NCBI RefSeq assembly: GCF_025998175.1
Contig: NZ_AP026695.1
Coordinates: forward strand, 1,366,760 to 1,430,759
Direction: 5' to 3'
Length of the DNA: 64,000 nucleotides
Source: Nitrosopumilus zosterae
GTDB taxonomy: Archaea; Thermoproteota; Nitrososphaeria; Nitrososphaerales; Nitrosopumilaceae
Part shown: positions 61,022-64,000 of the stretch, piece by piece
Layout of the letters: each line of letters begins with the position of its first letter
Numbering within the stretch: the stretch's first letter is position 1
The notes under the pieces: model-generated
Told to the model about the DNA's origin: nothing
Databases searched by the model: none
Seen by the model: the letters and a program-made list of their open reading frames with translations, nothing else
Made by a program: the position numbers and the translations under genes

Positions 61022-62072
61022 ATAGTCGATGATATTCTTTTTCAACTAAATCCAAATATTTTATAGAATCATTTCCAGTTTTTATCATGGAAGATATAAT
61101 ACTTCCACCAGCACCTACACCTTCTTTTGCAAATCCTTCTGAAAATGCCTTAAGTCCAGAATATCTAGAATTTTCTAAATTAGGATTTACAGAAATTGCC
61201 GGAATATCAGCAATTTCTCGAACCAGATTTATAAAATTTGCACTTTCATCATGTGTAATGTATGATGTTGTTCCAATCACAGAATTTTCTTCATTGAATC
61301 CAATTTTAGATGCAAAAGCTAAAACTGCAGCCATCTGAGTTCCACCAGCCAGCATAACCTTAGATACATCAGAGGCAGAACTCAACATTCCAGCAACAAA
61401 GGGAATCATAGGATCACCGACCTTTGCCACAATACTATAAGGGTGAACTGAATTAACTCGTTCAAGTGCAGAATCAACAATTTGGTTTTTTAAATCCACA
61501 GGATTGTTTGGAATACTAGAACTGACCTTGGCATCATATCCTAATCCTCTCAATACAGCCAATGCAGTTGTAGTTCCTCCCGGAATACTTTCACCAATCA
61601 CTAGACAATCAGTGAGAGATGCCAAACTTCTTCCAACAATTCTGCCATAATCTACAGCATGAGAAACTTGAGAATCAGACATAGCCTCACAAATCGAAAT
61701 ATTCTTTCCAAATGACAAACCTGCTTCAACAAAGGGTAATTGTGGGACAATTTTACTACCTGCATTAATAGTTAGATGAGGAATACTAGCAGATTCTAAT
61801 GCAGTTTTTGTTAGTAAACCAGGAGTAGGTTTTCCATCAGGAGTCATCGGAATTTTATCAATTGTTTTACAATATCCATAGTGAAGATACTCGGCATCAG
61901 CAGGTGGAGTAAACTGAATTGAGTTCATATCTGCTCCAGCAAAAGTTATTCCAGGAATTTCACATGTTTCAGTATATGAAATAACAAATGAAAAAAGAAA
62001 CCGTCCAGAATTCATAGTTTCGAAAAAATTATTTGCTCGATCTATATTACCATGTAGTTCAAAATTTTCCAA
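61008..62072 (-). CDS. cobT: Nicotinate-nucleotide-dimethylbenzimidazole phosphoribosyltransferase-like (archaeal CobT)
   Basis: A 354-residue protein of the archaeal CobT (UPF0284) branch, which activates the lower ligand of cobalamin. Features are ITFAGADMNSIQFTPPADAE, TPGLLTKTALE, a glycine-rich GESIPGGTTTALAVLRGLGY near residue 163 and VMLAGGTQMAAVLA near 245. Ammonia-oxidising archaea make B12, so a role in nucleotide-loop assembly is likely. It overlaps glmS by 14 bases at the 3' ends. Confidence 0.87.
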   Translation of the reverse strand: MENFELHGNIDRANNFFETMNSGRFLFSFVISYTETCEIPGITFAGADMNSIQFTPPADAEYLHYGYCKTIDKIPMTPDGKPTPGLLTKTALESASIPHLTINAGSKIVPQLPFVEAGLSFGKNISICEAMSDSQVSHAVDYGRIVGRSLASLTDCLVIGESIPGGTTTALAVLRGLGYDAKVSSSIPNNPVDLKNQIVDSALERVNSVHPYSIVAKVGDPMIPFVAGMLSSASDVSKVMLAGGTQMAAVLAFASKIGFNEENSVIGTTSYITHDESANFINLVREIADIPAISVNPNLENSRYSGLKAFSEGFAKEGVGAGGSIISSMIKTGNDSIKYLDLVEKEYHRLFTSL

Positions 62073-62079
62073 GAAATCA

Positions 62080-62688
62080 CTATCCCATCATGTCAATAAA
62101 TTGTTGTTCAGTTCGTTTTTGCATAACATGATTAGTCACCTTTTCTTGTCCGATTGTGGACACTTCTGATGGACCGTAATTATGACCGGAATATAACACC
62201 AGATTATCATCTAATGAATACAGAACATCAAACAGACTATGATATAGATCTTGTGCACTTCCTCCAGGCAAGTCAATTCGACCGCAATTTCCAACAAACA
62301 ATGTATCACCTGAAAAAATTTTGCCATCACCTATTAGGCAAATGCTGTCTTTTGAGTGTCCAGGCGTATGGAGTACTTTTAATTTTGAATTACCAAATTC
62401 AATAAAATCACCGTCTTTTACGGAAATATCATGCGGTAATTCAGAAAACTCATGTTGAATAATTGGAGATTTTGTTGATTTTGCCATTGCTTCATTTCCC
62501 AAGGTGTGATCAAAATGATGATGAGTGTTTACAATGTATTTGACTTTAAGGTTATTTCTTTTAATGATCATTTCCAATTCTACTAAGTCCCAGGATGGAT
62601 CAATGATTATTGCGTCACCGGTATCTTCATCTTCTATAATGTAAGAAAAGTTCTGCATATTCCCAACTTGGATTTGATGAACTTTCAC
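62080..62688 (-). CDS. Metallo-beta-lactamase-fold hydrolase (glyoxalase II-like)
   Basis: A 202-residue protein. The metal motif is NTHHHFDHTLGNEAM near residues 55-69 (HxHxD-like with an extra histidine), followed by LHTPGHSKDSIC, the SGDTLFVGNCGRIDLPGG segment and YSGHNYGP. The pattern is that of glyoxalase II and persulfide dioxygenase-like enzymes. The substrate is unknown. Its ATG overlaps the nnrE stop by 4 bases. Confidence 0.88.
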   Translation of the reverse strand: MKVHQIQVGNMQNFSYIIEDEDTGDAIIIDPSWDLVELEMIIKRNNLKVKYIVNTHHHFDHTLGNEAMAKSTKSPIIQHEFSELPHDISVKDGDFIEFGNSKLKVLHTPGHSKDSICLIGDGKIFSGDTLFVGNCGRIDLPGGSAQDLYHSLFDVLYSLDDNLVLYSGHNYGPSEVSTIGQEKVTNHVMQKRTEQQFIDMMG

Positions 62689-63332
62689 AGTATTCCCTCT
62701 TCAGCTTCTGGAGGAATTCCAATTTTTTCTACAAACAATTCACCTGTCAAATCTTTTCTTTTAGGAATTCCTTGTTTCATTTTATGAAATGTAACAGTCA
62801 TATCACATTTTGTACAAATATTTGCAGTCTCACCTGTTTGAGGATCTAATCCAGATGGAACATCTACTGCAAACTTGAAACAGTCTGTTTGATTGATGAA
62901 ATTAATTGCAGATGCATATGGTTCTTTAATTTCTCCAGAAATGCCAGTTCCCAATATAGCATCAACTATTACATCAGGAGTAAAATGAAAATTAAAAGAA
63001 TTTCCAGTCATTAATTTAACAGAAGTCATTTTCTCTAATATCGACCAATTCCAATTACTTTCTTCAGTTTTTATTTTTTCAAAAGTTCCAAGAAGCACAA
63101 CAGTTACTTTTGCACCATAACCAGCTAAATGTCTTGCCATAACTAAACCATCACCTCCATTATTTCCCAAACCTACGAAAATGACAATATTTTTTGATTC
63201 TATGTTCCCAAGTTTGTCAACTAATCGTCTAACTGATGCGGCACCGGCATTTTCCATCATGAATTTTTTTAAAAATCCCATATCATGACCTTTATTTTCA
63301 ATTTGATACATTTGATCCACAGTAATTTCCAT
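62685..63332 (-). CDS. nnrE: NAD(P)HX epimerase (YjeF N-terminal domain)
   Basis: A protein of about 215 residues that repairs hydrated nicotinamide cofactors. GLGNNGGDGLVMARHLAGYG near residues 60-79, VDAILGTGISGEI near 123-135 and FAVDVPSGLDPQTGE near 152-166 are the family motifs. The C-terminal kinase (dehydratase) domain often fused in archaea is missing. The frame opens at TTG 63356, but ATG 63332 (MEITVDQM) fits the usual start. Confidence 0.9.
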   Translation of the reverse strand: MEITVDQMYQIENKGHDMGFLKKFMMENAGAASVRRLVDKLGNIESKNIVIFVGLGNNGGDGLVMARHLAGYGAKVTVVLLGTFEKIKTEESNWNWSILEKMTSVKLMTGNSFNFHFTPDVIVDAILGTGISGEIKEPYASAINFINQTDCFKFAVDVPSGLDPQTGETANICTKCDMTVTFHKMKQGIPKRKDLTGELFVEKIGIPPEAEEGIL

Positions 63333-63405
63333 ACGGTAAATGAAAATCATATCCAAAATAAGAGTTTGGCAAACGGCTTTATCCTAGTTTTTAGATATTT
63401 TCATT

Positions 63406-64000
63406 ATGACGCTAAAAAATGTCAAAATTTCATTAAATAAAATTTCAAAATCTTTAGTAGACATTCAGGATTCAAGAGAGTTTTTATTAAAAAATACTAG
63501 AGAAATAATCATTCTTTGTAGCAAAGCAATTATCGCAGTTCATAAAGGTGAACTTTCAACAGGTAAAAATAATTTAAAGCAGGCAGATATTCTCTTAAAA
63601 AAATATAAAAAAAAATCAACAGGAGGACTTGAAAAATATCTAATAACACCAGAACAAGAATTTGTAGAGGCGGCATCCCTCATAGCAATTGTTGAAAAAA
63701 AAGAAATTCCATCAGATAAAAAATTATCAGTGATGCCAGAATCATATGTCCTAGGATTGCTTGATTGTGTAGGAGAATTGAAAAGAATGGTGTTTGATAA
63801 AATCAGGATTGGAAAAATTGATGAAGCTACAAGAATTTTTGACATAATGGAGAATTTGTATCTTCAACTGTATACTTTTTCATTATATGATAAAGTAGTA
63901 AAAGAGGCCAGAAGGAAAATCGACGTAAACAGAATATTAGTAGACGATGTTAGATCTGCAATCACAGAAGAGAAACGACGAAGTGAATTAATCAAAACTT
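63406..64000 (+). CDS. Translin-family protein, 5' part
   Basis: An ATG-started frame runs 198 codons to the window edge without a stop. The protein is helical. The segment MPESYVLGLLDCVGELKRM, then IFDIMENLYLQLYTFSLYDKVVKEARRKIDVNRILVDD (near residues 110-182), is the translin/TRAX core, a nucleic-acid-binding octamer whose TRAX-type members carry an RNase site. Only a few C-terminal residues are probably missing. Confidence 0.88.
   Translation, partial: MTLKNVKISLNKISKSLVDIQDSREFLLKNTREIIILCSKAIIAVHKGELSTGKNNLKQADILLKKYKKKSTGGLEKYLITPEQEFVEAASLIAIVEKKEIPSDKKLSVMPESYVLGLLDCVGELKRMVFDKIRIGKIDEATRIFDIMENLYLQLYTFSLYDKVVKEARRKIDVNRILVDDVRSAITEEKRRSELIKT

Overview
The window is chromosomal DNA of an AT-rich marine ammonia-oxidising archaeon (Nitrososphaerota/Thaumarchaeota, Nitrosopumilus-like). 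Evidence: archaeal information-processing genes (Spt5, uL11-uL1-uL10, a single unsplit RNA polymerase A subunit followed by an Sm-like protein, archaeal NusA, eL30), archaeal AlaRS and LeuRS, several PEFG-type C-terminal sorting signals, a geranylgeranyl-reductase-like flavoprotein, archaeal CobT, and many apparently leaderless genes that begin with ATG, TTG or GTG about 25-30 bases after a TATA-like box. Gene density is high, with many 1-8 base overlaps.

Layout. 0-3.1 kb: end of spt5, then rpl11, an Lrp-type regulator on the other strand, rpl1 and rpl10. 3.2-7.2 kb: a DUF4242-like/histidine-kinase fusion, an OsmC protein, a Fur/PerR regulator with two palindromic operators facing three tiny cysteine-rich genes, a coiled-coil protein and a TRIC/UPF0126 membrane protein. 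7.3-10.7 kb: rpl12, then a 2.45-kb IS6-like transposable element that I define by 48-49-bp inverted ends and an 8-bp target duplication; it carries passenger genes (AbrB-like, two zinc-binding proteins, small membrane proteins). 10.8-13.8 kb: a protein/lipid glycosylation group (GT39-like, GT2-GtrA, mannose-phosphate-isomerase-like cupin). 13.9-15.6 kb: small genes, several below 60 residues, including a 34-residue C2H2 zinc finger. 15.7-21.2 kb: alaS and leuS. 21.3-24.2 kb: small zinc-ribbon, nuclease, ribbon-helix-helix and membrane proteins. 24.3-27.3 kb: nitroreductase, FAD oxidoreductase, YkgJ-type cysteine-cluster protein. 27.4 kb: an intron-containing tRNA, probably Gln(CTG). 27.5-40 kb: on the minus strand, rpoH-rpoB-rpoA-Lsm, two secreted proteins, then eL30-nusA-rps12-rps7. 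40.2-43.9 kb: four tandem surface proteins with PEFG-like ends. 43.9-48.9 kb: cysteine desulfurase, LarE, LarC on one strand and malate dehydrogenase, LarB on the other, i.e. a nickel-pincer cofactor set without LarA. 49-57.9 kb: a B12-binding-type radical SAM enzyme, large surface proteins, a cation-efflux transporter and small proteins. 58-64 kb: rps13, rps4, glmS, cobT, an MBL hydrolase, NAD(P)HX epimerase and the start of a translin-family gene.

The most novel material is (1) the composite IS6-like element with its passenger operon and four-site operator array, inserted next to the rpl12 promoter; (2) the Fur-box-controlled cluster of miniature zinc proteins and its paralogue at 23 kb; (3) the larB/larC/larE set around malate dehydrogenase; and (4) the PEFG array whose 3' ends appear to be homogenised. 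All functions come from reading sequence and recalling families; no database search was run.
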